A stretch of 64,000 nucleotides of DNA, from NCBI GenBank assembly GCA_041941305.1, contig JBGTQJ010000056.1:1-64000 (forward strand), read 5' to 3'. Shown here one piece after another: positions 18,587 through 27,334 of this stretch. Source of the stretch: JANSWP01 sp041941305. Its GTDB lineage: Bacteria > Bacteroidota > Bacteroidia > Chitinophagales > Saprospiraceae. Position 1 is the stretch's first letter, and the number at the start of each line of letters is the position of its first letter. The translations under genes and the position numbers were made by a program. Under the pieces are notes generated by a model, which was given only the letters and a program-made list of their open reading frames with translations, did no database searches and was not told where the DNA came from.

Positions 18587-19969
18587 ATGTCTTTGTTTCA
18601 AAAAATCACCCTGCTACTATCCTTTCTTCCTATTTCACTTTCTGCTCAAACCTACCTGGATAATTATGTAAAGGAGGCATTGGGCAACAACATCGCTTTG
18701 AACCAAAAAGAATTGTCTTACCAAAAAAGCCTGGCTGCTTTGAAAGAGGCAAAAGCTATGTTCTTTCCAACGTTGAGCCTTCAGGCACGCTACTCTGTAG
18801 CACGTGGTGGTCGAGCCTTCGAAATCCCGATTGGTGATTTAATGAATCCAGTCTATACGAACCTAAATTTGGTGAATAGCATTGGAAAAGCGAATGATCC
18901 CACTTATCCCGAATTTCCCGAATATCCTCAAATCGAAAACGAACAGGTTAATTTTTTGCGGGAAAAAGAGCATGAAACCAAATTGAGACTGGCTTTCCCA
19001 ATTTTTAACTCCGCTATCCTGAACAATCACCGAATCAATGAAAATAAGTCTGAAATGGACAAAATTTCTGTGGAGGTGTACAAGCAAGAATTGGTAAAAG
19101 AAGTCAAAACGGGTTATTTCAATTATTTAAAAGCTCGAGAAGCAGTACAACTGTTTGAAAATACCTTGGATTTGGTGAATGAGAATTTGCGCACCGCTGA
19201 AAGTTTGTATCGCAACCAAAAAGTGACCATTGACGAGGTATATGCAGCAGAAGCACAGGTTAAGGAAGTAGAACAACAACTGGCAGCTGCACAAAAAAAT
19301 GAAAACGTTGGCAAAGCTTATTTCAATTTTTTGCTCAATAGAACATACAATACCTTTATAGAAATCATGCCGGCAAAGGATTTTCCGAAAAGTGTGATCG
19401 CCCTGGAACAAGCTCGCAAAATGGCATTCCAACAAAGAGGTGAATTTCAGCAATACAATTATGCTTTGGCGCTTCAGGATAATAAAATCAAATTGGATAA
19501 AGGCAATCGACTACCCAATTTGACGCTGGTTGGAGATTATGGCTTTCAGGGAGAAACCTATTCATTTACCAGCGAAGATGACTTTGTGATGGGTTCTCTG
19601 GTCATGAGCTGGGATTTGTTCAATCATCAAACAAAACATAAAGTTCAGCAATCAAAAATCGAAAAAGAAATCATTGCCCAACAGAGAGCAGAAACACGCC
19701 AACAAATTGGTTTGCAGGTTGTTAGTGCCTTTTATGAATTGGAAACAGCCTTGAAAAGCATTGAACTCGCTCAGGCACAGGAGGATAGTGCTAAAAAGGC
19801 ATTTCGTCTCGTCAATAAAAAATACCAGCAGGGGCAAGCAAATCTGGTACAATTCACAGACGCAAGAACACGATTGACCAATTCCGGGCAAAAGTTGATT
19901 ATTGCGAGGTATGATTATCAGATGAAGTTGGCGGAGTTTGAACGGGCAATTGGAAATGAAACGTTTTAG
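18587..19969 (+). CDS. TolC-family outer-membrane efflux channel
   Basis: A 460-residue outer-membrane factor. The signal peptide ends at SLSAQ (21). The rest is the duplicated helical-barrel pattern of TolC: long amphipathic heptads (YKQELVKEVKTGYFNYLKAREAVQ, AAEAQVKEVEQQLAAAQ, then LETALKSIELAQAQEDSAKKAF near the C-terminus) with short beta strands between them. It is the first gene of a three-gene efflux operon with the adaptor (151 bp gap) and the RND pump. Long-hairpin repeat copy 3 is immediately upstream. Confidence 0.93.
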   Translation: MSLFQKITLLLSFLPISLSAQTYLDNYVKEALGNNIALNQKELSYQKSLAALKEAKAMFFPTLSLQARYSVARGGRAFEIPIGDLMNPVYTNLNLVNSIGKANDPTYPEFPEYPQIENEQVNFLREKEHETKLRLAFPIFNSAILNNHRINENKSEMDKISVEVYKQELVKEVKTGYFNYLKAREAVQLFENTLDLVNENLRTAESLYRNQKVTIDEVYAAEAQVKEVEQQLAAAQKNENVGKAYFNFLLNRTYNTFIEIMPAKDFPKSVIALEQARKMAFQQRGEFQQYNYALALQDNKIKLDKGNRLPNLTLVGDYGFQGETYSFTSEDDFVMGSLVMSWDLFNHQTKHKVQQSKIEKEIIAQQRAETRQQIGLQVVSAFYELETALKSIELAQAQEDSAKKAFRLVNKKYQQGQANLVQFTDARTRLTNSGQKLIIARYDYQMKLAEFERAIGNETF

Positions 19970-20120
19970 GCTATCTGCCATCACAAGTGTAAAAACTGCC
20001 TGAGTTAATTGAAAAGCAAACACGCTTATCTTTTGAGGATTACCTTCTTTCCTGAGCTCAAATAGGCTTACAGAAGGCATCACCTCTGAGCATTATAAAA
20101 ACAATCTTAAGTTATACAAA

Positions 20121-21257
20121 ATGAAAAAAATATTTCAAATCACCATGCTACTCCTCCTTTCTGCCATCATCTTCCTTGAGTGTGGACAGGCAGAATCTAA
20201 AACCCCGGCTGACGACAAATTCATCTCCAATGCCAAGAAGGTAGAAACCGTTAGTGCCAAAGCATTAGAATACAGAGAAGAAGTTTTTGCAACTGGCAAA
20301 CTCGCTTCCAGTGAAGAAATGAAATTGAGCTTTAAAACTGGGGGAATCATCAAAAAGATATATGTTGCTGAAGGTCAACAAGTCAGAAAGGGACAATTGT
20401 TGGCAGAATTGGATTTGGAAGAAATATCTGCCAGAACTCAACAAGCAGATTTGGGGGTAACAGCGTCTGAAATCAATATCAAAAATGCGGAACTGGCAGT
20501 ACAACGTGCAGAACGAGAATTCAAAAATGTGCAGGGACTTTATACAGATAGTGTTGCCACATATGAACAATTACATGATACCGAATTGCAATTGGAGAAT
20601 GCCAAAAACCAGCTGGAGGCTGCGAAAACAGGTCTGAGTGTGAGTCGTCAAAACAAAAGCGTAGCGAGTTTTAATTTAAAATATTCGAAAATCATAGCAC
20701 CTTCCAATGGGACCATCTTGAAGAAGGTAGCTGAAGCCAATGAACTCGTAGGAATGGGCACCCCTGTTTTGCTTTTTGGTACCAAAGACAAGGCAAAAGT
20801 CATTCGGGTCAACATTACGGATAAAGATGTAATTTTTGTAAAACTGGGGGATGAGGCGACTATTGAATTTGATGCATTTCCAAATCAATTATTCAAAGGA
20901 CGAGTAGTCGAAATTGCCAGCATGGCAGACCCGTACACCAATACTTTTGAGGTAGAAGTAGAGGTTGAGCAAGATGATAAACAATTACTTTCCGGATTTA
21001 TTGGCAGGGTGAATATTTTAACGAAAGCAAGTCAACAATTAATAGAAGTTCCGATAGATGCCCTGGTCAAAGGCGATGAGAACCGTGCCTTTGTTTTCGT
21101 CACCAAAGATCAAATGGCTTATGAAAAAGAAGTAACCGTTTATAAAATAGAAGCAGATAAATTATTGATTAGCAGTGGATTGGAGGAAAACGAAAAGGTA
21201 ATCGTGAAAGGAGCAGGCTATTTGGAAAATGAGGATTCGGTGGTGGTTAAGTCCTAG
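20121..21257 (+). CDS. RND efflux periplasmic adaptor (membrane fusion protein)
   Basis: A 378-residue adaptor. The N-terminal hydrophobic stretch ends FLECGQAES, so Cys21 may be lipidated although the lipobox is imperfect. A barrel-sandwich hybrid domain (GGIIKKIYVAEGQQVRKGQLLAELD) is split by a coiled-coil hairpin (about 110-185, AELAVQRAEREFKNVQGLY and QLENAKNQLEAAKTGL). The second lipoyl half (YSKIIAPSNGTILKKVAEANELV), a beta-barrel and a membrane-proximal domain follow. It links the TolC-type protein to the pump encoded next (50 bp gap). Confidence 0.93.
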   Translation: MKKIFQITMLLLLSAIIFLECGQAESKTPADDKFISNAKKVETVSAKALEYREEVFATGKLASSEEMKLSFKTGGIIKKIYVAEGQQVRKGQLLAELDLEEISARTQQADLGVTASEINIKNAELAVQRAEREFKNVQGLYTDSVATYEQLHDTELQLENAKNQLEAAKTGLSVSRQNKSVASFNLKYSKIIAPSNGTILKKVAEANELVGMGTPVLLFGTKDKAKVIRVNITDKDVIFVKLGDEATIEFDAFPNQLFKGRVVEIASMADPYTNTFEVEVEVEQDDKQLLSGFIGRVNILTKASQQLIEVPIDALVKGDENRAFVFVTKDQMAYEKEVTVYKIEADKLLISSGLEENEKVIVKGAGYLENEDSVVVKS

Positions 21258-21307
21258 CCAATGCTAAGAGATAATCTTTTTTCCAAAATCGTAAATCTTA
21301 AATCAAA

Positions 21308-24300
21308 ATGAATATTCCTGCATTCTCCATAAAAAATTACCAGTTTACTGTCATGGTTTTCTTGGTACTACTCTTACTAGGCATTTCCTCCTTTATGAGC
21401 ATGCCCCGCAGCGAAGATCCGGTAATGGATGTACCCAACATTATGGCAATCATCATCTATCCCGGAGCAAACCCATCAGATGTGGAACTCCAGGTGGTGG
21501 AACCCGTCGAAGAAGTTATCAATGAGTTGGACGACATCAAGGAAATGCGCACAACGGTCAGAGAAGGTGTTGCAGTTTTCAATATTGAGTTTGAATTTGG
21601 TGTAGACGTAAAAGATAAGGAAGAAGAAGTGCAACAACAAATAAACAGCATTGAGGATGAACTGCCTACTGGTATTTTTGATATTGATGTATTCAAGGTT
21701 GCAACCGAAAATGTGAAGATTTTCCAAATGGCGATTGTCTCTAATTCAGCTCCTTATAAGCAAATGGAAGCTGAGGCAGAAAAATTGAAGAAGCTGGTTG
21801 AGAAAGTTAATGGCGTCCGAAAAGTGGATGTAGAAGCATTTCCCGAACAAGAGGTGAGAATTGCGCTGAATCCTGTAAAAATGACGGAGATGAATATCAG
21901 TTTGAATGATGTCGAGCAGGCTATTCAAAGCAATAATGCCAACATTCCAGGTGGTGCGGTGAAAGTATCGAATAAGTTGTTCAATATTAAAACTTCGGGA
22001 ATGTACGACGAATTGAGTCAAATCGCCAATACCGTGGTAGGTGCTTATCAAGGCAAGATAATTTATTTAAAAAATATAGCTTCTATCTTTTTTGATTATG
22101 AAGATGAAAAATGGCTTGCCCGGTACAGTGGCAGTAGATGTATTTATTTAACAGTGGAAGCAAAATCTGGTTATAATGTATTTGGTATTGCAAATCCCAT
22201 TCGCAAAGAAATAGATGATTTTGAAATGGAAGAAGGGATGTCATTGGAATACGTGTTTGACCAGGCAATAGGAGTGGAAGAACGCATCAATGGCTTTTTG
22301 AGCAATTTACTTCAGGGGATTTTGCTGGTTGGTGTCATTATTTTTCTCATTTTGGGTTATCGCTCTGCGAGTATGGTAATGATGGCAATCCCCTTGTCTA
22401 TTCTAATTGGATTATTGGTTGTAGATGCTTTAGGTTTTGGATTGCAGCAAATTTCCATTGCAGGTCTGGTAGTAGCCTTAGGGCTTTTAGTAGACAATTC
22501 GATAGCCATCATTGAAAACATTGAGCGATTTTTGGATTTAGGCTATTCCAGAAAAGAAGCAGCAATTAAAGGAACTCAACAATTAATAACCCCCATGGCA
22601 AGTGCTACTTTAACAACTGTTTTAGCATTTGTGCCCATGCTAATGATGCCAGATGTGACAGGAGCATTTATCAAAGGGATTCCAGTTACAGTAGTATTTA
22701 CACTGATTGCTTCTCTTTTGGTCGCCACAACTTTGACACCATTCGTAGCGAGTAAGGTGTTGAAAAGTTCAGCGCAGCCCCCTAACCCCCTGAAGGGGGA
22801 ACTTCCACCCGCAGAAGAGTTAAATGAGGGCAGCGATTCCCCTTTTAGGGGGCAAGGGGGGCTGCGAGAGCCTAAAGAGAGCAAAACATCAGCCTTCCGA
22901 TTCCTAAAATCATTTGTTGAAGGTCCATATCGAAAAGCACTTAATTGGGCATTCAATCATAAAATGTTGACGATTGGAGTCGCCATATTGAGTTTGGTGG
23001 GAGCACTAGCTTTATTTCCATTGGTAGGCATCAGTTTTTTCCCGAAAGCAGAAAAGCCACAGTTTAGGATTACAGTAACATTGCCAAATGGTAGTAACCT
23101 GGACGCAACGGATGAAGCTGTTCGATATATAGAGTCTGTGCTGGAAAGCAAGGAAGATGTGAAATATTATGCCTCAAATATTGGGCATGGCAATCCGATG
23201 ATTTATTACAACGTGCCTTCGAGAAGTTACTCAAATTCATTTGCCGAAATTTTTGTGGTCTTAAATGAATACGAAGTCACTGCTTTTGCCAACTTTCTGG
23301 AAGATATACGGAATGAATTTTCCAATTATGCCAATGCCAGAATTGACGTTAAGGAATATGTACAAGGTCCTCCAAGCAAAGCGCCCGTTGAGATAATCAT
23401 TTATGGAGAGCAATTGGACAAGTTGGAGGATTATGCCAGGGATGTAGAAAATATCCTACGAACTACACCAGGTGCTTTAAACGTCAATAACCCCACTAGT
23501 ACCAAAAGTACGGATCTATTTTTCAAAATCAATCGGGACAAAGCCATGATGCTTGGGGTTCCCATTCACTCTATAGATAAAACCATTCGGAGCTTTGTGA
23601 ACGGCTCTACTGTTGGAAAATTTAGGGATAAGGACGCAGAAGATTATGACATTGTTTTGCGCTATGATTTCCAGGAAAAATTCAATCTCGAAGACTTTGA
23701 CAGAATTTCCGTTCAAAGTATGTCTGGCAGGTTTATTCCTCTCAATCATCTGGCAAGCATTGAATTTAAGGAAGCACCTTCCATCATTGCTCATTTAGAC
23801 ATGGAGCGCTCTGCGACTGTTTTGGCAGATATAGATGAAAAAAACACCACACTTGATGATGTCATTGCTGAGGTAAGGGAAGATTTGGAAGCGATGAACT
23901 GGGAGGAAGGCTATTCTTATATTTTCAAAGGAGATCTGTCCAATCGAAATGAAAGTTTTGGAGGGATGGGTATCGCCTCCGCACTTGCTATGCTGATGAT
24001 TCTGGGCATTCTGGTTATCCAGTTTCGATCCTTCACTCAACCATTGATCATTTTCTCTGCCCTTCCATTGGCTATCATAGGAAGTGTGTTGGCACTTTTG
24101 ATCACAGGCTGGCATTTTAGCTTCACCGCTTTTGTAGGCTTCACAAGTCTGATAGGTATTGCCATTAACAATTCCATCATTTTGGTTGATTTTGCCAATC
24201 GTTTGCGAGAAGAAGGAGCCTCCATATTGGAAGCTGCTAAAAGAGCTGGAGAAGTCCGGTTTATCCCCATTTTATTGACTACCCTAACCACAATTCTGGG

Positions 24301-24454
24301 CTTGTTGCCGCTTACCTTAACGGGTGGTTCATTGTGGGCACCCATGGGCTGGGTCATTATTGGCGGATTGTTGACTTCCACCTTTTTTGTGTTGTTGTTG
24401 GTGCCGATATTGTATCAGGTATTTACGAGGGAGGCGAGTGCTGCTACTACTTGA
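21308..24454 (+). CDS. RND multidrug efflux pump (AcrB/HAE1 superfamily)
   Basis: A 1048-residue inner-membrane pump with twelve predicted TM segments and two large periplasmic loops. TM4 reads GLLVDNSIAIIEN, so the first relay Asp is kept (Asp396) but the second acid of AcrB (Asp408) is Asn397. In TM10 the AcrB Lys940 position is Asn954 (INNSIILVDF). Coupling may therefore differ from classical HAE1 pumps, as in other RND groups with this signature. Residues about 489-520 of the central cytoplasmic loop are encoded by a GC-rich palindromic repeat inserted in frame. Substrates are unknown. Confidence 0.93.
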   Translation: MNIPAFSIKNYQFTVMVFLVLLLLGISSFMSMPRSEDPVMDVPNIMAIIIYPGANPSDVELQVVEPVEEVINELDDIKEMRTTVREGVAVFNIEFEFGVDVKDKEEEVQQQINSIEDELPTGIFDIDVFKVATENVKIFQMAIVSNSAPYKQMEAEAEKLKKLVEKVNGVRKVDVEAFPEQEVRIALNPVKMTEMNISLNDVEQAIQSNNANIPGGAVKVSNKLFNIKTSGMYDELSQIANTVVGAYQGKIIYLKNIASIFFDYEDEKWLARYSGSRCIYLTVEAKSGYNVFGIANPIRKEIDDFEMEEGMSLEYVFDQAIGVEERINGFLSNLLQGILLVGVIIFLILGYRSASMVMMAIPLSILIGLLVVDALGFGLQQISIAGLVVALGLLVDNSIAIIENIERFLDLGYSRKEAAIKGTQQLITPMASATLTTVLAFVPMLMMPDVTGAFIKGIPVTVVFTLIASLLVATTLTPFVASKVLKSSAQPPNPLKGELPPAEELNEGSDSPFRGQGGLREPKESKTSAFRFLKSFVEGPYRKALNWAFNHKMLTIGVAILSLVGALALFPLVGISFFPKAEKPQFRITVTLPNGSNLDATDEAVRYIESVLESKEDVKYYASNIGHGNPMIYYNVPSRSYSNSFAEIFVVLNEYEVTAFANFLEDIRNEFSNYANARIDVKEYVQGPPSKAPVEIIIYGEQLDKLEDYARDVENILRTTPGALNVNNPTSTKSTDLFFKINRDKAMMLGVPIHSIDKTIRSFVNGSTVGKFRDKDAEDYDIVLRYDFQEKFNLEDFDRISVQSMSGRFIPLNHLASIEFKEAPSIIAHLDMERSATVLADIDEKNTTLDDVIAEVREDLEAMNWEEGYSYIFKGDLSNRNESFGGMGIASALAMLMILGILVIQFRSFTQPLIIFSALPLAIIGSVLALLITGWHFSFTAFVGFTSLIGIAINNSIILVDFANRLREEGASILEAAKRAGEVRFIPILLTTLTTILGLLPLTLTGGSLWAPMGWVIIGGLLTSTFFVLLLVPILYQVFTREASAATT
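22774..22865. repeat. Palindromic repeat inserted in frame in the RND pump gene
   Basis: GCAGCCCCCTAACCCCCTG at 22774 and an inverted, imperfect partner ending GGGGGGCTGC at 22865 form arms of about 29 nt around a 36 nt spacer. Base composition (C and G runs) is unlike the surrounding gene. It encodes a Pro/Gly-rich loop (QPPNPLKGELPP, SPFRGQGG) between TM6 and TM7 without breaking the frame. Confidence 0.75.
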
Positions 24455-24506
24455 ATTGGTACCACATTATTGAGTCTTTAACTGTTTTTTAAAATGACAC
24501 AGTAAA

Positions 24507-24637
24507 TACTCTGTGTAAAAAGTTTTTTGACACTCAGCTCGTCGCGCTGCGCGCGACTCGCGAAGGGGGTGTGGGGCGAAGCCTTTATCTTCGCGCCGTA
24601 GGCTCGGATATTAAAGCACTTTTTACACACTGTAGTA
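24507..24637. repeat. Long-hairpin intergenic element, copy 4, overlapping a gene end
   Basis: TACTCTGTGTAAAAAGT at 24507 pairs with the complement of ACTTTTTACACACTGTAGTA ending at 24637. The interior holds a GCGC-rich hairpin and a CCTACGGCGCGAAG apex motif on the minus strand. The element spans the region between the convergent RND pump and glycosyltransferase genes. It includes the glycosyltransferase stop codon and the codons for its last residues (SEPTARR). Confidence 0.65.
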
Positions 24638-25592
24638 AACCTATACAATAACCAATTCCTGAAAGAAAATAAAAAAGGAAATGCCAGGGTAAGCTTTTTA
24701 TCGCAAAGAAGAATCCCTTCTTTTGATAAAAGAACAGGTAAAGCTTGGCGTTTAAGGAAAGAAAAAAGGAGATTAGTGCAATAAGAGGAAGCAAGAAAAG
24801 AGCGGTAAAAAAATAACCAATCATAAATACGGGAATCAAAAAGCTCAATGCTACGCTTATTTTGTTAGCGATTTTTAAATTTAAATCATTGGGTACTTGA
24901 GTTTGACTCAAAATCAATTTAGTCCACGGTATAGCGCGATGGAATAAGTCTGCCTGGATTAATTTTTTTGGTGTCCATTTTTTTAAATGTTTTACCTGCA
25001 GGTTTTTAACTAACCGAATTTTATGACCTGCATTTTTTAAACGATAGCCCAGCTCAATGTCTTCAATTTCAGGGTTTTTATAAAGTGCCCCATTAAAACC
25101 TTTCATTTGGAGAAAAACACCTCTTTTGATTGCTCCACATCCTGTCCAGAATGTGGAAGCATCTTCATTTGAATTTTGGTGAACATAGTGATGCAATAAA
25201 TTACGGTATTGGGAAAGGAATGCCGGATCACCGGGAGCATCGTCGTAAGAGCCAAATATAGCGCTTAGGTTTTCATTTTCCTGAAATATTTTTTCTATTG
25301 ATTTAAACAATCCTTTTGGAACAAGTATGTCTGAATCTATAAAGCAGATGAGGTCGCTAGTGGCTTGTTGTGCTCCTAAGTTTCTTGCGTATGCAGGACC
25401 TTGATTGCCTGAAGTTTTAATAACCTTTAGGTTTTCACATGAAGGTGAAAAAAAAGCTACTTCATTTCCATCATTTACAAGGACAATTTCAGTTTTTTCA
25501 TCGGCAGCTTCAAGAACAGAATTCAAACAATACTTAAATGGTTGATTAACCATATGAAAGGGAATAATAATAGAAATGGAAATCAAAAGCAA
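24585..25592 (-). CDS. Glycosyltransferase family 2, membrane-associated
   Basis: A GT-A fold transferase: ISIIIPFHM at the start, EIVLVNDGN, GNQGPAYARNLGAQQA, the DxD-type LICFIDSDILVPKG, and the acceptor-side EIEDIELGYRL. Two or three C-terminal TM segments (about 250-330) anchor it. It probably adds a sugar to a lipid-linked intermediate of the surface polysaccharide made by this locus. The open frame begins at TTG 25592, as no ATG precedes the first strand. The final SEPTARR and the stop are supplied by a repeat element, so the original C-terminus has probably been replaced. Confidence 0.88.
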   Translation of the reverse strand: MLLISISIIIPFHMVNQPFKYCLNSVLEAADEKTEIVLVNDGNEVAFFSPSCENLKVIKTSGNQGPAYARNLGAQQATSDLICFIDSDILVPKGLFKSIEKIFQENENLSAIFGSYDDAPGDPAFLSQYRNLLHHYVHQNSNEDASTFWTGCGAIKRGVFLQMKGFNGALYKNPEIEDIELGYRLKNAGHKIRLVKNLQVKHLKKWTPKKLIQADLFHRAIPWTKLILSQTQVPNDLNLKIANKISVALSFLIPVFMIGYFFTALFLLPLIALISFFLSLNAKLYLFFYQKKGFFFAIKSLPWHFLFYFLSGIGYCIGLLQCVKSALISEPTARR

Positions 25593-25661
25593 TTGAGTTT
25601 ATAGTTTTGAAATCTAAGGGGCTGCCATTTTCTATTCTTTTAGCCTTGAAAACCAGATTTC

Positions 25662-27074
25662 TTATAAATAAATCAAAGCAGATAAAAAACTAAGAATACC
25701 TGCAAGTACTCCTATTCTATAAGGACTTTTAAACTTCCAGTTAATACCTCTTGCCATTAATATTGCTAAAGGGGGAAATGCAGGCATAAAATATTTGGCA
25801 ACAGGCAAGGTCAATATCAAGGAAATGAATACAATGCCTATCCAAAAAAGGATAAAACGATTACTCCATTTCTCCTTTTTCGAATGTTCGCCTTTTACCA
25901 AATAAAGCAAACTTAAACCTATTAATGGCAAATTATAAGCCCCGATACCTGAAGGTAAAAGAACAAAAAAACTCTTTTTTATTAAACTTAACCGAAAAGT
26001 ATCCAGGAAATGATTTTCAACAATTTGTAGATTTCCATCATTAAATTCTATGCTGGCTCCAGCATGGTTCATAAATTTAACAGCCTGTTCTTGAAAATAA
26101 CCTGATTGAAAAAGAAACCACAACCAGCTTAATGTAAATGGCAGGAAAAAAAACATGACCAAAAAAAAATAAACCGCTCTGGTTTTGTATTGGTGACGGA
26201 TTTTAAAAGAAAATTTCTCTCTAAGGGTAGTAAATTCTAAAGGGAAAAAGAATAAAGCCAGCAACAATGGTAAAATGAGGAGCATCGTATATTTTACAAG
26301 GATTCCCAAACTTAGAAAAATGCCTGCAGCAAAAGCCAATAAAATGGTTTTCAATTCAAGTTTATTTGGGAAAGACTTGATTAAAACCATGGAAATCAAA
26401 ATGGTAAGGGTAAAAAAGAAGGTCATAAACACATCATTTCCACTGATGATGTTGTGAAGAAAAAACAATCGGATTCCATATAATAGTATAATGGCCATCA
26501 ATCCCGTTTTTGTATCAAAAAGCAGCTTGGCAATTAAGAAGGTGCATCCAGCCGTACCTAATCCAAGTAAACTGGTCAAAATCCTGGAAGTTAGTTGAAG
26601 ATCTGCATCAAAAAATTTTGCAAAAAAGCCAATACATAAAGCCTGAAGCGGGGGGTGTCGATCTCCTAGCCATTCAATATCAACATAAATATTGAAAAAA
26701 TAGTCAATTCCGTTGTCTATAAGTATTTGAACTGCGGAAAGAAGTGAGTGTTCATCTCCTGCTGAAACTACAAAAGGAATGAAAAAAGTATAAGCAATCG
26801 CAGTAATAAAGAGGAAAAAAATCAAAATGGCTTGCGACTCACTTAATTTCCATCTTTCCTTGATAATGGTAACCGGATTCAAATTGAAACCTAGAATCCG
26901 CTTTAAAAATGGTAAAGCAATAATAAATCCGGAAAAAAAGGAAGAAAGAACAATTATTGCCGGAACATTTCTTTGGTATTTTTCACTTCCGACTTGTATC
27001 GAGATGAAAAGCCAAACAACGTACAATAGCGACATTGCCAATAGCCATAAATTAGTTGCTGGTGTGGTTCTCAA
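25662..27074 (-). CDS. GT39/ArnT-like membrane glycosyltransferase
   Basis: A 470-residue polytopic protein with about 11-12 hydrophobic segments. The first external loop has an acidic motif after TM2-3 (FVVSAGDEHSLL) and a conserved-looking DIEWLGDRHPPLQALCIG, typical of dolichyl-/undecaprenyl-phosphate-mannose or -arabinose type enzymes (PMT_2). It should transfer a sugar from a polyprenyl phosphate donor on the periplasmic face. The open frame starts at a TTG (27074); the in-frame ATG 27035 is an alternative that places the first TM at the N-terminus. It lies 69 bp upstream of the GT2 gene. Confidence 0.82.
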   Translation of the reverse strand: MRTTPATNLWLLAMSLLYVVWLFISIQVGSEKYQRNVPAIIVLSSFFSGFIIALPFLKRILGFNLNPVTIIKERWKLSESQAILIFFLFITAIAYTFFIPFVVSAGDEHSLLSAVQILIDNGIDYFFNIYVDIEWLGDRHPPLQALCIGFFAKFFDADLQLTSRILTSLLGLGTAGCTFLIAKLLFDTKTGLMAIILLYGIRLFFLHNIISGNDVFMTFFFTLTILISMVLIKSFPNKLELKTILLAFAAGIFLSLGILVKYTMLLILPLLLALFFFPLEFTTLREKFSFKIRHQYKTRAVYFFLVMFFFLPFTLSWLWFLFQSGYFQEQAVKFMNHAGASIEFNDGNLQIVENHFLDTFRLSLIKKSFFVLLPSGIGAYNLPLIGLSLLYLVKGEHSKKEKWSNRFILFWIGIVFISLILTLPVAKYFMPAFPPLAILMARGINWKFKSPYRIGVLAGILSFLSALIYL

Positions 27075-27155
27075 AATATGCTTTTTAATTATCTAAAAAT
27101 AGAAAATTATATTTCTGCGAAGGTCACCATATTGCTTCCAGGCACAATGGAACGT

Positions 27156-27245
27156 CTATTCATATGTTTTCAAGTAGTTATTCAAATATGCAGCAATGAT
27201 TTCATGAGTCGCGGTATTTGGATGTCTATCAAAAAATGGACAACC
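27156..27245 (-). pseudogene. Possible 3' remnant of an SGNH/GDSL hydrolase gene
   Basis: In the 260 bp between the GT39 and FAD-oxidoreductase genes, the minus strand encodes GCPFFDRHPNTATHEIIAAYL and then a stop at 27156. The DRHPN segment followed by a helix is what remains at the end of SGNH hydrolases (DxxH block). Upstream the frame is interrupted. The locus has an intact SGNH gene at 31660, so a lost paralogue is plausible. Evidence is thin. Confidence 0.35.
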
Positions 27246-27334
27246 TGGTACACATCTGGATTATTTGTATAATCAGAAAACATATTACTGTTTGTGTGAT
27301 TTTATTCTTAAAAAATCAGTTATTAGAATCTAAA

